A stretch of DNA of 64,000 bases from Streptococcus sp. LPB0220 (GTDB lineage Bacteria; Bacillota; Bacilli; Lactobacillales; Streptococcaceae). Shown in pieces: positions 1-8,499 of this stretch. Position 1 is the stretch's first letter. The number at the start of each line of letters is the position of its first letter. Where the stretch lies: positions 1,348,001-1,412,000 of the forward strand of contig NZ_CP044230.1 in NCBI RefSeq assembly GCF_008727815.1. Reading direction: 5' to 3'. The position numbers were made by a program, and so were the translations under genes. Under the pieces are notes generated by a model. The model was given only the letters and a program-made list of their open reading frames with translations, had not been told where the DNA came from and ran no database searches.

Positions 1-606
1 GTCCAGCTCTAGTTTTTTTCGTAGTTCCTTGATATAGACATCGATCACCCGGTCAAAAGGAATCTCCTCCGTCTCCTTCCAGACGGCATCGAGGATCTGA
101 GAGCGGGTCCGGGCCTTGCCTTCATGCTGGAGCAAGTATTCCAAGATTTCCAACTCCTTGGCATTCATGGAGATGGCTTGCCCAGCTAGACTGGCTGTAT
201 AGCTCTCAAAATCCACCCGTGCCTCTCCATAGGTGAAGACCCGGGAAGGCTGGAGCTTTTTAAAAATAGCTTCGATACGGACCTTCAAGAGGGACAAGGA
301 AAAGGGTTTTTCCAGGTAGCCGTCCGCCAACTCTCCAAAGGCCGTCAACTTATAGTCTTCGTCATGGAAGGCCGTCAGCATGAGGACAGGGACCGAGCTG
401 GTCTTCCGGATGGTCTTAAGGACCTCCAAGCCATTGAGGATAGGGAGCTGGATATCCAGCAAGACCAGATCTGGCGCTTCTCTGTGAAAGAGGTCTAGGG
501 CCTCCTGCCCATCGCCTGCTTCAAAGATCTCATAGCCACATTCCATGAGATAGTCGCTCATCCCTTCGCGAATCAGGACTTCATCTTCTACGATTAGTAT
601 CTTCAT
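1..606 (-). CDS. vncR: VncR-type OmpR-family response regulator (C-terminus cut by window edge)
   Basis: Two-component response regulator that would bind DNA when phosphorylated by its partner kinase (VncS, expected just outside the window). The 202 visible residues start MKILIVEDE, have the phospho-acceptor Asp51 in LLDIQLP, the switch Thr in MLTAF and the Lys of EKPFS, then a winged-helix DNA-binding domain (KELEILEYLL, FDRVIDVYIKELRKKL). The last residues are missing because the gene runs off the window. The start is set by AAAGGA 6 nt upstream. It lies 72 bp downstream of vex3 with its own promoter. The order vex1-vex2-vex3-vncR is that of pneumococcus, and the sequence resembles pneumococcal VncR as I recall it. 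Role in that locus is debated in the literature, so no phenotype is claimed. Confidence 0.9.
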   Translation of the reverse strand, partial: MKILIVEDEVLIREGMSDYLMECGYEIFEAGDGQEALDLFHREAPDLVLLDIQLPILNGLEVLKTIRKTSSVPVLMLTAFHDEDYKLTAFGELADGYLEKPFSLSLLKVRIEAIFKKLQPSRVFTYGEARVDFESYTASLAGQAISMNAKELEILEYLLQHEGKARTRSQILDAVWKETEEIPFDRVIDVYIKELRKKLELD

Positions 607-634
607 ACACTTTCCTTTTATCTAAGAAACTTCT

Positions 635-673
635 TCTACCTCCTATTATACCCTATTTCTATTTTAGGAAACA
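635..673 (-). promoter_or_regulatory. Promoter of vncR
   Basis: In the 72-bp gap between vex3 and vncR the minus strand has TTGTTT, about 18 bp, then TATAAT. This allows vncR to be transcribed separately from the exporter genes. No start codon with a ribosome site for a small peptide is present in the gap. Confidence 0.55.
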
Positions 674-678
674 ATCTC

Positions 679-2055
679 TTATTCGACATCCACCAAGAGA
701 TCTTTTGGTTTCTTATGCAAGAGCCATTGAGAAGAAAGGATGGATACCAGAATCAAGAGGAGGCCGCCAACCAAAACAATCACCAGCAATTGGCTCGGTT
801 GGATGTCCATATGGAGGTCTGTCAGGGTCTTACTGAAGCTTTCTGCCTCAGCTCCACCACCAAGGTTGGCTGCAGAGGATTCTTGAGCCATTTGTTTGGC
901 AATGCCACTGGTTACGTTCTTAAGCACCGTATCTCCCACAGCTTTGGCAAGAAGTCCTGCAACTCCATAGGAAAGGAGGAAGGCTGGGATGGAAATCATG
1001 ACCAATTCTGCTACGAATTGTCCCGCAATCTGTACCTTAGAGAGTCCTAGAGCCAATAAGATTCCCACTTCTCTGCGACGGGCATTGAGCCACAAGACGA
1101 GGAGAAGGGTGAGAAGCAAGCTAGCAAAGACGAGGCTACCGATAAACAAGTAGTCCGCCACTTGGAACATGCTGCTGATCGATTTTTGCAAGGCCGGGTA
1201 GTTGGAAGAGCTCTTAACCAAGTCATAGAGGTTCCAGTCAATGTCGAGTGCTTTGATTTTTTCGATCAAGGCATCCAGGTCCTGATCCCCCTTGGCAAAG
1301 AAGGTCGCATCCTCATAGGTAGCTGTTTGAACAGTATTGCCATAGAGCTTGGCAGCTGTATCTAGGTCAGAAATGAGCGTATCTTCATACAACTCTTGGG
1401 CGTAAGTCAGAGGAGCTTGGTTCTTCCCTGAGAACAGACCCTTAATGGTCACTTCGACGGTTTCATTGGCCCCTTTTTCATTGTCAGCATCATAGAGATT
1501 GGACTTGAGACGCACCTTATCGCCCACCTTGAGGCCATTCTTTTTCGCCAAATCTTCGTGCATGAGGATTTGGTTTTTATCCTTATCCGTCAGGTGCTCC
1601 CCTTGGACCAGCTTGTAGGCTCCAGAGACAAATTTATCTTCTTTTGAAGAGTCATTGACCCCCGTCACCATCAAGGTGTTCTTGAAGTATTTGGCCCGCT
1701 CTGGAGATTGATTTTGCAGGGTTTCTTCAGTCTCAATGATCTCGTGATCTAGGATATCTGCGATGGCATTGATCCGCTTGATAGAGGAGGTGATCCCCTC
1801 TACCTGGCTGATTTTTTCGATATCTTCTCCTCTGAGATTCCCAGCTCCCCGAGGGGTTCCCGGATTGGTCCTGCGGTTGATCTGCATGGAGAAGCTATTG
1901 GTGATGGATCCCAGGCTTTCCGATGAAGCTTTTTGGGTTGCCCCCTTCATGGAGAGTCCGATCAAGCTCAAGGTCCCCATGAGGAGAATGATGGCAAAGA
2001 GCAGGAGAGACTTGGGCCATTTCCGTGTGATATAAGCAAAAGCATTGCGCAACAT
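679..2055 (-). CDS. vex3: ABC exporter permease Vex3-like (FtsX/MacB type)
   Basis: Membrane subunit of an ABC exporter. The 458-residue protein has one N-terminal membrane helix (about residues 14-36), a long extracytoplasmic MacB-like periplasmic-core region (about 40-295) and three C-terminal helices (about 300-330, 345-375, 425-445) containing the FtsX signature ARRREVGILLALGLSK. It pairs with the second permease and the ATPase upstream in the same strand; gaps are 12 bp and 6 bp, so the three form one operon. GGAGG 7 nt before the ATG supports the start. Length is as for pneumococcal Vex3 (about 459). The substrate is not evident; the family moves peptides or lipids outward or acts mechanically on the envelope. 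Confidence 0.85.
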   Translation of the reverse strand: MLRNAFAYITRKWPKSLLLFAIILLMGTLSLIGLSMKGATQKASSESLGSITNSFSMQINRRTNPGTPRGAGNLRGEDIEKISQVEGITSSIKRINAIADILDHEIIETEETLQNQSPERAKYFKNTLMVTGVNDSSKEDKFVSGAYKLVQGEHLTDKDKNQILMHEDLAKKNGLKVGDKVRLKSNLYDADNEKGANETVEVTIKGLFSGKNQAPLTYAQELYEDTLISDLDTAAKLYGNTVQTATYEDATFFAKGDQDLDALIEKIKALDIDWNLYDLVKSSSNYPALQKSISSMFQVADYLFIGSLVFASLLLTLLLVLWLNARRREVGILLALGLSKVQIAGQFVAELVMISIPAFLLSYGVAGLLAKAVGDTVLKNVTSGIAKQMAQESSAANLGGGAEAESFSKTLTDLHMDIQPSQLLVIVLVGGLLLILVSILSSQWLLHKKPKDLLVDVE

Positions 2056-2067
2056 AGCATTCCCTCC

Positions 2068-2709
2068 TTACTTGCTCTTCTCAACGAGGCTACGGCGACT
2101 CAATTCCAAGACCACATCGGAGGCCTCTGCCACTTCCTTACTGTGGGTGACGACGATGACACATTTTTGGCGTTCCTTGGCCAACTTCTTCAAAATGGCA
2201 ATGATGTCACCAGCTGTCTGTTCGTCAAGGTTTCCAGTCGGCTCATCCGCCAAGATGACAGGTGCTTCTGAAACGAGCGCACGCGCAATGGCTACCCGCT
2301 GTTGCTGCCCTCCAGATAATTGCAGGACATTGCGTTTGATTTGCGTTTCGTCCAATCCCAATTCCAAGAGAATGTCTTTCCCAGCTTGTTTGTTGACCAG
2401 GCGGACATTTTCAAGTGGCGTCAAATAATCAATCAGATTGTAATTCTGAAAGACCAGGGAGACATGGTGCTTGCGGTGGTAGCTAGACCCTTTGGTCTGG
2501 ATGTCCTCCCCATCAAAGAGAACCTGTCCCTTCTTGGGATTGTCCAGACCAGCCAAGAGGGAGAGGAGGGTCGATTTCCCTGCTCCAGACTGACCGATAA
2601 TGCTGTAAAATGTCCCATTTGCGAACTGATAGTTCACGTCTGAGAAGATCTCTTCTTGGTAGCTTTGGTAACTATAGGATACATGTTTGAGTTCTAACAT
2701 AAGTATCAT
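2068..2709 (-). CDS. vex2: ABC exporter ATP-binding protein Vex2-like
   Basis: Cytoplasmic ATPase driving the Vex permeases. About 213 residues with Walker A GQSGAGKS, Q-loop in VFQNYNLIDYLTP, signature LSGGQQQRVAIARAL, Walker B VILADEPTG and the H-loop His in VVTHSKE; it belongs to the MacB/LolD-type class. Two starts are possible: ATG at 2709 has AAGGAG only 2 nt away, while ATG at 2700 (MLELKHVSY) lies 11 nt from it; the second starts where the family normally starts. Sits between the two permease genes in one operon. Confidence 0.88.
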   Translation of the reverse strand: MILMLELKHVSYSYQSYQEEIFSDVNYQFANGTFYSIIGQSGAGKSTLLSLLAGLDNPKKGQVLFDGEDIQTKGSSYHRKHHVSLVFQNYNLIDYLTPLENVRLVNKQAGKDILLELGLDETQIKRNVLQLSGGQQQRVAIARALVSEAPVILADEPTGNLDEQTAGDIIAILKKLAKERQKCVIVVTHSKEVAEASDVVLELSRRSLVEKSK

Positions 2710-2715
2710 TTCTCC

Positions 2716-3978
2716 TTAACTCATTTTTGTTAATATTTCTTTTGGGCTCTTGCGCCAGATCATGCTGGTAGTTACACCGAGCGACAAAAGGATCAAGCAC
2801 AAGAGGCTAGCATAGGCGATTCCTAAGGAAAGGCCTTGAGGGACTTGGTTGAGCAAGTCTAGGGTCTGCTGTTGACCGGTCTGTCCGACAAACTGCTCTA
2901 AGAAACGATGGCTGACCATCCGCCCGATGAGAAATGCTGGGATCACCGCTAGTAAGGATACCAGCACCACCTCCAAGAGGAACTGTCTAAAGATCCGGCC
3001 CTTACTCTTCCCAATGGATAAGAGGACGCCGATTTCATGGATCCGCTCCCGTGTCCAGAGACTGAGTAAGAGCGATAGAGCACCGGCTCCCGTCACCAGG
3101 AGGACGATCATCATGATCCGCACCAGGCCTTCTAGGGTCTGAGAGGATTCCTTCATCTGGTCAAAGGCCTTGCGATCTTCGACCACGCGTAGAGACTGCC
3201 AATCCAGATCCAAGCTTTTAACTTGCTTCAAGAGGGCATCGATTTTCTCAGGATCTTTGACGCCAAAGGTGACCTGCGTCACTTCTTGCTGACTGAGACC
3301 AAGGAGCTTAGTCGCATCCTCATAAGGGAGGTAGACTTGGTTTTCACTCAAATCAGAGGTCATTCCTGTGAATTTTTCCTGTTTCTTACCTGAAAAGATC
3401 CCTACGATTTTAAAGGTTTGCTCTTTGGCAGGAGTCTCTCCCATCTGAAAGCTGGATAAGGTCAAGGAATCTCCGACCTTAAGCTTGTTCTTCTTAGCCA
3501 ACTCTTGGTGGATCAAGATCTGGCCACGAGCCTTGTCGGATAAGTGTTTGCCTTGCACCAGTTGGAAACTGCTACTGCGGAAATCCAGGTGCTGGTCTGT
3601 CTTCTGGGTAAAGACAGCACCTAGCGCTTGTTTGGCTTCCTGACCCAAATCATCCCGCTCTACCGACTGCTGCCCAGTCACCGCTTCTTTACCAAGAATG
3701 CGAACGGGACTTTCATATTGAGGAACCATGGTTCCTACCCCAGCTATCTGCTGCACCTTTTCAGCCTCCTTCAGAGCAAAGGGCCTATCCCCCTGCTTAC
3801 TGGTCAGGGCAAAGCTGGTCCCAGCCGACTGCTTGATATGTTCCTCCAGTCTTCCTCCTACTTGCATCAGTGAAAAACAGAAATACAAGCAAGAGAGGAT
3901 CAAGAGGAGAATCAGAAAGAGGACCAGATTCCTCGTTCTTTTTCGAGAAATATAGGCTATTGCCTGTTGTAAGAGCAT
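2716..3978 (-). CDS. vex1: ABC exporter permease Vex1-like (FtsX/MacB type)
   Basis: First gene of the vex operon, encoding a 420-residue FtsX-type permease: N-terminal helix at about 17-38, extracytoplasmic domain, and three C-terminal helices with RERIHEIGVLLSIGKSKGRI. An ATG nine codons upstream exists, but GGAGG lies 8 nt before the ATG at 3978 (MLLQQAIAYISRK), which also matches the start of the paralogous vex3 product; I use 3978. Preceded by a 150-bp gap holding the terminator of the sugar operon and a TATAAT on the minus strand. Expected partner of vex3 in a heterodimeric transporter. Confidence 0.85.
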   Translation of the reverse strand: MLLQQAIAYISRKRTRNLVLFLILLLILSCLYFCFSLMQVGGRLEEHIKQSAGTSFALTSKQGDRPFALKEAEKVQQIAGVGTMVPQYESPVRILGKEAVTGQQSVERDDLGQEAKQALGAVFTQKTDQHLDFRSSSFQLVQGKHLSDKARGQILIHQELAKKNKLKVGDSLTLSSFQMGETPAKEQTFKIVGIFSGKKQEKFTGMTSDLSENQVYLPYEDATKLLGLSQQEVTQVTFGVKDPEKIDALLKQVKSLDLDWQSLRVVEDRKAFDQMKESSQTLEGLVRIMMIVLLVTGAGALSLLLSLWTRERIHEIGVLLSIGKSKGRIFRQFLLEVVLVSLLAVIPAFLIGRMVSHRFLEQFVGQTGQQQTLDLLNQVPQGLSLGIAYASLLCLILLSLGVTTSMIWRKSPKEILTKMS

Positions 3979-4082
3979 GATCTCACCCTCCATTTCAAGG
4001 TCCACGACAATACAATGTGGACGCTTTCATCATTTGTTATAGTTATTATAGAAAAGAAATGTGAAATGTTTATGAAATAAAA

Positions 4083-4112
4083 AAAGTTTCCTAGATTTTC
4101 TAGGAAACTTTA
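4083..4112 (-). terminator. Rho-independent terminator of the sugar-transport operon
   Basis: Perfect stem AAAGTTTCCTAGA / TCTAGGAAACTTT with a 4-nt loop; on the minus strand it is followed by a T-run. It ends the transcript from 8304 down to 4160 and separates it from vex1. Confidence 0.85.
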
Positions 4113-4159
4113 TTCGATTTAAATAATATTAGAAAAATATACTTCCCACTTGCTTGACC

Positions 4160-4798
4160 TTATTTTTCAAAGATTTCTCCTTCTTGGATCCTTGAAAAGA
4201 TCTGATCGGTCAGTCGGACATTCAAGAAGCTCCAAAGAGCAAAACCACCAAAGGTAAAGAGATAAATAGCTGTCAGTAACCGTTCAGGACTACTAAGACT
4301 GATATAAACTACTGCTAGATTGAAGAAGACAAGAAAGATGGTTTGAATAGGATTTAAGAGAGCAATGAGGAAACTATTCAGACAGACCTTTCTTGTAGGA
4401 TCTTCAAAGAGGCCGATATAAGGGAAGATCAAGGTCATCCCTCCACATAGAAGAACGATAAAGGGAAGCAAGATCCAAATGCCATACTCACTTAAGAAGG
4501 CCGTATTTGAAAAAAGACAGTAATCCAGATAAAGTAGCACTGATAGTCCTAGACAAGTCAGCCAAATCACTGTCGCTTGCTTGAAATTGGCGCGAAAGAG
4601 ACGGAAAAAATGAAAGACGAGATCCGAATCTTCCCCTTTCAACAAGCGGTGCCACATGGTTGCTAAAGCCGTAAGCGATACACCGATCGTGAGAATCGGA
4701 AGGCAGCAAACGATAAACAAGGTGTTCAAGATAATAATGTCTGTCAACCGGGTCAAGGTCTTGACCAAGCGTCCATTCAATGAAAATAATTTTTGCAT
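4160..4798 (-). CDS. DUF624 (YesL-type) membrane protein of the sugar ABC operon
   Basis: Predicted 212-residue integral membrane protein with about five helices (for example DIIILNTLFIVCCLPILTIG near residues 20-45). The YesL/DUF624 family is nearly always encoded with carbohydrate ABC importers of the YtcQ/LplB/YtcP kind and is thought to assist them; its biochemical role is unknown. The start at 4798 (MQKLFSLNG) has AAGGAG at ideal spacing; longer forms up to 4843 lack a ribosome site. Last gene of the operon, separated from the binding-protein gene by a strong hairpin. Confidence 0.75.
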   Translation of the reverse strand: MQKLFSLNGRLVKTLTRLTDIIILNTLFIVCCLPILTIGVSLTALATMWHRLLKGEDSDLVFHFFRLFRANFKQATVIWLTCLGLSVLLYLDYCLFSNTAFLSEYGIWILLPFIVLLCGGMTLIFPYIGLFEDPTRKVCLNSFLIALLNPIQTIFLVFFNLAVVYISLSSPERLLTAIYLFTFGGFALWSFLNVRLTDQIFSRIQEGEIFEK

Positions 4799-4850
4799 CT
4801 TCTTCTCCTTGTTCTTCATCTCAATTTCTGCTAGTTCCTCCAAGGAAGCA

Positions 4851-4873
4851 CTCAGGGGCCTTAGGCCCCTGAG
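4851..4873 (-). promoter_or_regulatory. Intercistronic hairpin after the binding-protein gene
   Basis: A perfect 10-bp GC-rich stem CTCAGGGGCC / GGCCCCTGAG with a 3-nt loop lies between the lipoprotein gene and the DUF624 gene. No T-run follows on the minus strand, so it is more likely a 3-prime mRNA stabiliser or partial attenuator, which would raise binding-protein expression over the distal gene. Confidence 0.6.
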
Positions 4874-4902
4874 TTACTTACTTGAATCACTTTAGACCCC
4901 TA

Positions 4903-6465
4903 TTACTTCACTTCTTTTTGGTAACGATCATAGGCATCCTGTTGAATCTTCATAAAGTCATCAATGCCCATCTTCTTCAAGGTTGCTTTGTAATCATCCC
5001 AATCCTTTTCGACGCCCCCTTCGACAACCCATTTAGAAGCTTGTTGGGTAACATAGGAGTTGATATCGACATAAATAGAGGACAATTTGTTCAATTCTTC
5101 TTGAGAGTAGATAACATTTGGATAGGCTGGCAAAGCGTATTGTTTCAATTCTTTGTCCATCTTCAATTTGAGGCCATCACCTTGTGTTTGGTCGATGTCG
5201 ACATGACTATTGATATCATCAGACACATATTTTGGTCCAAAGTCACGAAGGGAATTGATCCAAGCCCATTCATCGGCTGATTTACCATCTTTTGGAGCCA
5301 AAACCTTGTACTTGTCGCCATCTTTTTCAGTCGCAATACCAAAGGAGCCATAGAAGTTTTGGATGCTGGCATCATCCGTGTAGAATTTATCCAACCATTT
5401 GAGCAATTTTGCAGGGTCCTTGCACTTATTCGTGATCAGGATTTCATTGCGTCCATAGTTCAAATGATCTGGGTCAGAAATGACATATTGTTTGCCATCA
5501 GGGCCTTTTAATGCTGGGAGAGGAGCATATTCGCTGGCATGTTGGCCAAAGGTTGCATCTGCTGTCCAACCACTTGATACACCGACACGCGCCACACCCT
5601 TGTCCATCCGTTTGGCAACAGACATGGAGGTATCTTCTGTAAAGAGTTCAGGGTCGATCAAGCCTTTCTTGTAGGCTTCATGCATCGCCGCTATCCCTTG
5701 TTTATAACTTTCTTCCGTCCGGAGGTAGACCGGTTTGCCATCTTTGACGGACATTTCATAGGTATTATCTCCACCAAGACGGTTGTTGAATGGCAAGATA
5801 TAAGAGAAGGTCGGGTCAAAGTTACCTGAGCCAAATGGAATTTCATCATTGACATCGCCGTTGCCATTGGCATCCTTGTCCTTGAAGGCTTGTAAAACAG
5901 TCACCAATTCGTCATAGGTTTCGGGCATCTTCAAGCCAAGATTATCCAACCATTTCTTATTAATAAAGAGTTGGTTGCCGACGATTGGCCGCATTGGCAA
6001 TTTCTTAGGCAGGCTGTAAATATGACCATCTGGGTTGGTCACCATGGCTTTTAATTTCGGTTCTTTTTCAAAGGCCTTGTTCAAGTTTGGCATATTATCC
6101 TTGATCAAGTCTTCCAATGGAATGAACATGTTTTGATTCTGAGCAATTTCAGAATCTGTGAAGGCATTGGATCCCAAGAATGCGTCTGGTAAATCTCCAC
6201 TGGCAACAAGAACAGATTTCTTATCCGACCAGTCTGCAGCCACCATGGTATCCCATTTGATCTTGATACCTGATTCCTTGGCTGAATCATCTAGAAAACC
6301 TTTGTGATAGTCTTCCCCCCAATCCGACCAACGAACGGTCGTGATCTTGAAGATGTTTCCATCATTCTTGTCATTGCTTGATTTATTTGTGGAAGCTCCA
6401 CAAGCCGTCAAGCCAGCTAAAGCAGCTGCTCCAAGGAGCAGATAGGCAAATTTCCTGTTTTTCAT
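4903..6465 (-). CDS. Carbohydrate ABC importer, substrate-binding lipoprotein (NgtS/YtcQ-like)
   Basis: Extracytoplasmic solute-binding protein of 520 residues that captures an oligosaccharide and hands it to the two permeases encoded just upstream. Residues 1-22 are a lipoprotein signal (LTAC, lipid-bearing Cys22), followed by a Ser/Asn-rich tether and a family-1-type fold (YSLPKKLPMRPIVGNQLFINKKWLD; DANGNGDVNDEIPFG looks like a Ca-binding loop). AGGAG precedes the ATG by 6 nt. The gene order permease-permease-binding protein-DUF624 is the same as pneumococcal SP_0090-SP_0093, where the system takes up host N-glycan fragments. Substrate here is inferred from that order only. Confidence 0.82.
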   Translation of the reverse strand: MKNRKFAYLLLGAAALAGLTACGASTNKSSNDKNDGNIFKITTVRWSDWGEDYHKGFLDDSAKESGIKIKWDTMVAADWSDKKSVLVASGDLPDAFLGSNAFTDSEIAQNQNMFIPLEDLIKDNMPNLNKAFEKEPKLKAMVTNPDGHIYSLPKKLPMRPIVGNQLFINKKWLDNLGLKMPETYDELVTVLQAFKDKDANGNGDVNDEIPFGSGNFDPTFSYILPFNNRLGGDNTYEMSVKDGKPVYLRTEESYKQGIAAMHEAYKKGLIDPELFTEDTSMSVAKRMDKGVARVGVSSGWTADATFGQHASEYAPLPALKGPDGKQYVISDPDHLNYGRNEILITNKCKDPAKLLKWLDKFYTDDASIQNFYGSFGIATEKDGDKYKVLAPKDGKSADEWAWINSLRDFGPKYVSDDINSHVDIDQTQGDGLKLKMDKELKQYALPAYPNVIYSQEELNKLSSIYVDINSYVTQQASKWVVEGGVEKDWDDYKATLKKMGIDDFMKIQQDAYDRYQKEVK

Positions 6466-6474
6466 GATCTTCTC

Positions 6475-7371
6475 CTATTCTTTCAAGGCCCCTATCATGA
6501 CACCTTGATTAAAGTATTTTTGGACGAATGGATACAGCATCATAATCGGTGCTGTTGAGATAACGATGGCTGCATATTTCATCATATCAGCCTTAATACG
6601 GAGGTCAGAAGCTACCTCCCCTGTTGCTTGCGATTGCAACATTTGATTACTAATTAAGAGACGGCGCAGGATCAGTTGTAGGGGTTGAAGATTTTCATTG
6701 GTCAAATAAATCAGGGCATTGAACCAAGAATTCCAGATCCCTACTGCTGTCCAAAGTCCAATAACGGCAATAATAGCCTTGGACAAGGGGAGCACGATCT
6801 TTCTGAAGTAATGAATGGTTCCGCAACCATCGATCTGGGCGGCTTCCCACATCCCTTCTGGAATACTATTGTTAAAGAAAGTTCGAGCTACAACGATATT
6901 GTAAGGAGATACTGCAAACGGTACGACCATTACCCAGAAGGTGTCGACCAAACCCAATTGTTTCACTGTCAAATAAATGGGAATCAAGCCCCCAGAGACA
7001 AACATGGGAACGATAAAGAAAACACTGACCCATTTCTTAGCAAAGAGGTCCTTTCGCGACAAGGCGTAACCAGCCGGGATATTAATGACCAGGGCAACGA
7101 TGGTCCCTACAACCGTGTAGAGGATGGTGTTGAGATAGCTCTTTAGAAACAAAGGCTGCTCAATCAAGCGTTGATAGCCGTCTAGTCGCCATTCCCTCGG
7201 GATAAACCAAACCTTACCAGTTGCTACATCAGACGGATTACTGAAGGAGGCAATAATGACAAACCACAAAGGGTAGACAATCAACAGAATCAAGCAAATC
7301 GCTAGACCATAGATAAAAATATCAAAGAGGATTTCTGACTTGGTCTTTCTCGCATGTTGAAATAATTTCAC
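6475..7371 (-). CDS. Carbohydrate ABC importer permease (YtcP/AraQ type)
   Basis: Second inner-membrane permease, 298 residues, six predicted helices. The cytoplasmic EAA loop that docks the ATPase is visible as EAAQIDGCGTIHYFRKIVLPLSK. The start is GTG at 7371 with GGAGGAG 7 nt upstream. Sits 9 bp before the binding-protein gene and 15 bp after the other permease gene. No ATP-binding subunit is encoded nearby; streptococcal importers of this class usually share a single MsmK-type ATPase encoded elsewhere, which is an inference here. Confidence 0.85.
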   Translation of the reverse strand: MKLFQHARKTKSEILFDIFIYGLAICLILLIVYPLWFVIIASFSNPSDVATGKVWFIPREWRLDGYQRLIEQPLFLKSYLNTILYTVVGTIVALVINIPAGYALSRKDLFAKKWVSVFFIVPMFVSGGLIPIYLTVKQLGLVDTFWVMVVPFAVSPYNIVVARTFFNNSIPEGMWEAAQIDGCGTIHYFRKIVLPLSKAIIAVIGLWTAVGIWNSWFNALIYLTNENLQPLQLILRRLLISNQMLQSQATGEVASDLRIKADMMKYAAIVISTAPIMMLYPFVQKYFNQGVMIGALKE

Positions 7372-7386
7372 AATTTCTCCTCCTTC

Positions 7387-8304
7387 CTAGAACAATCCCG
7401 TCTTGGTATAGCGTTTCGCAAACCAGTTGACCGACAGTAAGATGATCAAGTTAACCAAGGTATTAAAGAGACCGATCGCTGTCGAGTAACTATATTGAAA
7501 ATTAATCATCCCCACTTTGTAGACATAGGTCGAAATGATTTCACTTCCTGCCAGATTGAGTGGATTTTGCAAGAGCAAGACCTTTTCAAAACCAACACTG
7601 AGTAGGCTTCCTGCTCTGAGAATCAAGAGAATCATCGCCGTTGGTAACAGTAAGGGTAAGTCAATATGACGGATCTTTTGCAATCGACTCGCCCCGTCCA
7701 TAGTCGCTGCTTCATAAAAGGTCGGATCAATGGCTGATAAAGCGGCTAGATAGATGATACTATCCCAACCGATATGTTGCCAGACATCACTCCAGACATA
7801 GACACCTGCAAAGCTACCCGGTTTGGATAAGAGAGCAGGCATCTTTAAGCCGACCAATTTGAGGACATTGGCTAACAGTCCACTACTTGGAGAGAGAAAA
7901 AGAATAATCATCCCACACATGACCATGGTCGAGATAAAATGAGGCAAATAAGTTGTTACTTGAAAGATTTTTTTGAACTTGCCCACACGAATCTGGTTGC
8001 AAATGATGGCTAGAACAATCGGCAAGGGAAAACCAACCAGAATACTGTAAATAGAAATTTTCAAGGTATTCTTCATGGTTGTTGCAAATTGGAAGGATGA
8101 GAAGAACTGGTTAAAATACTTGAGACCAGCCCAAGGACTTCCAAATATCCCAGTAGCGGGAGAGTAATCTTTAAAAGCGATGACTAGACCCGCCATAGGG
8201 ATATAGGCAAATAAAATCAATAAAATAATCGATGGCAGGAGCAGCACATATAAAGGAATATTTTTCTTAAATTTGCTCTGCTTCGCATTTACTTCGCTTT
8301 TCAT
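7387..8304 (-). CDS. Carbohydrate ABC importer permease (LplB type)
   Basis: First gene of the sugar-uptake operon; 305 residues with six predicted membrane helices and the EAA loop YEAATMDGASRLQKIRHIDLPLL. AAGGAGG lies 6 nt before the ATG. Divergent from the sensor kinase gene, with 195 bp between the two starts, a layout that usually means the two-component system controls the importer. The intergenic segment contains several A/T-rich -10-like boxes on the minus strand (for example TATAAA near 8330) but no certain promoter. Confidence 0.85.
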   Translation of the reverse strand: MKSEVNAKQSKFKKNIPLYVLLLPSIILLILFAYIPMAGLVIAFKDYSPATGIFGSPWAGLKYFNQFFSSFQFATTMKNTLKISIYSILVGFPLPIVLAIICNQIRVGKFKKIFQVTTYLPHFISTMVMCGMIILFLSPSSGLLANVLKLVGLKMPALLSKPGSFAGVYVWSDVWQHIGWDSIIYLAALSAIDPTFYEAATMDGASRLQKIRHIDLPLLLPTAMILLILRAGSLLSVGFEKVLLLQNPLNLAGSEIISTYVYKVGMINFQYSYSTAIGLFNTLVNLIILLSVNWFAKRYTKTGLF

Positions 8305-8472
8305 AAGGCCCTCCTTTTCTTTCTCCTCTATTTTATAGGAATCCTTTCCATCTTTATAGAACTTTTTCGTGCATCTTCATTCACTTTTCCGTTTTCTCCA
8401 CACAAAAACATGCACTTTCCCGATTTTTTTTACTTTACTATCGGTTTTGTTCATGAATCCGTTTTCAAATAG

Positions 8473-8481
8473 TGCTATAAT
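8473..8481 (+). promoter_or_regulatory. Extended -10 promoter of the yesMN-type operon
   Basis: TGCTATAAT is a consensus extended -10 box (TGnTATAAT) 18 nt before the kinase ATG. A start point about 7 nt downstream would fall at the ribosome site, giving a very short leader. No good -35 box. Confidence 0.45.
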
Positions 8482-8499
8482 ATATGTGAGGTGCTCATT

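Noticed and set aside
607-678. pep27-like peptide gene between vex3 and vncR
   Set aside because: The gap is too short and has no start codon with a ribosome site.
1-4005. Vancomycin-tolerance or cell-death function for the vex-vncR genes
   Set aside because: This was proposed for pneumococcus, but is disputed and cannot be read from the sequence.
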